From Ferruginibacter sp. (GTDB taxonomy: Bacteria > Bacteroidota > Bacteroidia > Chitinophagales > Chitinophagaceae), in the NCBI RefSeq assembly GCF_014377975.1, contig NZ_JACMOO010000171.1, positions 23,116 to 87,115 on the forward strand: 64,000 nt of DNA. Direction: 5' to 3'. Position 1 is the first letter of the stretch; every line of letters starts with the position of its first letter. A program made the position numbers and the translations under genes. Under the pieces are notes generated by a model. The model worked only from the letters and a program-made list of their open reading frames with translations. It ran no database searches and had not been told where the DNA came from. Below are positions 63,251 through 64,000 of this stretch, piece by piece.

Positions 63251-64000
63251 ATGATGTGTAAGAATTTTAAATATTGCATGCTGGTTTTTTCTTTTGTAAT
63301 TGCTATTAACAATAACATGGTAGCTCAAACAAACCATCCTAATTTATTTTCATTACTCCCCGCTTCACAAACAGGTATTGATTTTAAGAATGAAATTTTT
63401 GAAAGTGATACCATTAATATTTTAAACCAGGCAAATATTTATAACGGTGGCGGTGTAGGTATTGGTGATTTTAACAGGGATGGTTTGGTGGATATTTATT
63501 TTGCTGCCAACATGACTTCTAATAAATTGTATCTGAATAAAGGCTCCATGAAATTTGAGGATATTACTAATCCGGCGGGCGTAGGCGGTACAGGCAGATG
63601 GTGCACAGGCGTTTCGGTTGTTGATATCAATGGTGACGGATGGCTGGATATTTATGTGTGTGCATCGTTTCGCAAAGATGCGTTGCAACGTACCAATTTA
63701 TTATTTATCAACCAGGGAAATAACAAAGACGGCATCCCGGTTTTTAAAGAAGAAGCCGCCGCTTATGGATTGGCAGATAAAGGCTTTAGCACTCAGGCCT
63801 ATTTTTTTGATTATGATAAAGATGGCGACCTGGATTGTTACCTTGTTACCAACGAACTTAATGACCCTAAAACACCCATCAAATTCAGGCCAAAAGTAAC
63901 AGACGGTTCTGCCTTAAATACTGACCGGCTGTATCGAAACAATGGCAACAACACCTTCACCAATGTATCCCATGAAGCTGGTATTTTAATGGAGGGCTGG
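63251..64000 (+). CDS. VCBS/FG-GAP repeat secreted protein, start only
   Basis: The frame starts at ATG 63251 (a second ATG follows directly at 63254) and stays open to the window end, about 250 residues. A signal peptide (hydrophobic residues about 10-20, cleavage near MVAQ) precedes FG-GAP/VCBS-type repeats. Their calcium-binding loops read DFNRDGLVDIYF, DINGDGWLDIYV and DYDKDGDLDCYL. Such repeats form beta-propellers in secreted and surface proteins of this phylum, often with a C-terminal ASPIC/UnbV domain. It may belong to the next polysaccharide or surface-protein locus outside the window. Confidence 0.88.
   Translation, partial: MMCKNFKYCMLVFSFVIAINNNMVAQTNHPNLFSLLPASQTGIDFKNEIFESDTINILNQANIYNGGGVGIGDFNRDGLVDIYFAANMTSNKLYLNKGSMKFEDITNPAGVGGTGRWCTGVSVVDINGDGWLDIYVCASFRKDALQRTNLLFINQGNNKDGIPVFKEEAAAYGLADKGFSTQAYFFDYDKDGDLDCYLVTNELNDPKTPIKFRPKVTDGSALNTDRLYRNNGNNTFTNVSHEAGILMEGW

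Noticed and set aside
1..64000. tRNA, rRNA or riboswitch genes
   Set aside because: I looked for T-loop-like GTTC motifs with pairing arms, for rRNA segments and for common leader structures, and saw none that held up.

Overview
The window looks like a chromosomal segment of a Bacteroidota bacterium, most likely family Chitinophagaceae. The reasons are the low GC content, AT-rich starts without clear Shine-Dalgarno sequences, a SusC/SusD pair with a DUF3823 lipoprotein, a two-component system of the polysaccharide-locus type, a geranylgeranylglycerol-phosphate synthase-type UbiA protein, a DUF2851 protein and a 520-residue signal peptidase I. I saw no rRNA, tRNA or CRISPR array.

Layout. (1) 1-7700: alpha-glucan metabolism. 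A partial neopullulanase-like GH13 enzyme and an SLC45-type sugar transporter form one unit. They are followed by glgC and glgA for glycogen synthesis, a FucP-type sugar symporter and a ROK glucokinase. (2) 7700-27750: mostly housekeeping genes (lipA, osmC-like, DUF2851, maf, ubiA-like, kdsC-like, iscX, ferredoxin, a DUF2520 oxidoreductase, topA, dps, csaA, ogt, cdd, lepB) plus a sigma-54 response regulator without a DNA-binding domain. (3) 27750-35100: a gene graveyard. It holds a frameshifted IS4-type transposase fragment, a glycosyltransferase-2 relic, a DUF547 gene broken by a frameshift and a stop codon, and a small transposase-like fragment. An intact dihydrolipoamide-dehydrogenase-like oxidoreductase, a DinB-like protein and a DUF389 membrane protein lie among them. 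(4) 35100-63100: a polysaccharide utilization locus (PUL). It contains SusC, SusD, DUF3823, GH2, a DUF4965 glutaminase-like protein, two paralogous clan-A hydrolases, a LacI regulator, a sialidase-fold protein, a GH127/GH146-type enzyme and two GH43 enzymes, one of them interrupted by an in-frame TAG. A divergent sensor kinase and a separate AraC-type response regulator control it. Beyond these come a vanadium-haloperoxidase-like protein, a PhyH dioxygenase and an AraC regulator. (5) 63251-64000: the start of a VCBS-repeat protein that runs off the window.

Working together: SusC/SusD would import oligosaccharides released at the cell surface, and the secreted GH43, GH127/146-like, GH2 and clan-A enzymes would trim them. 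The enzyme mix suggests an arabinose-containing plant glycan. The kinase with a periplasmic beta-propeller would sense a breakdown product and activate transcription through the AraC-type regulator, with LacI giving a second layer. A terminator after DUF3823 separates the import genes from the enzyme genes. The substrate is inferred and has not been demonstrated.
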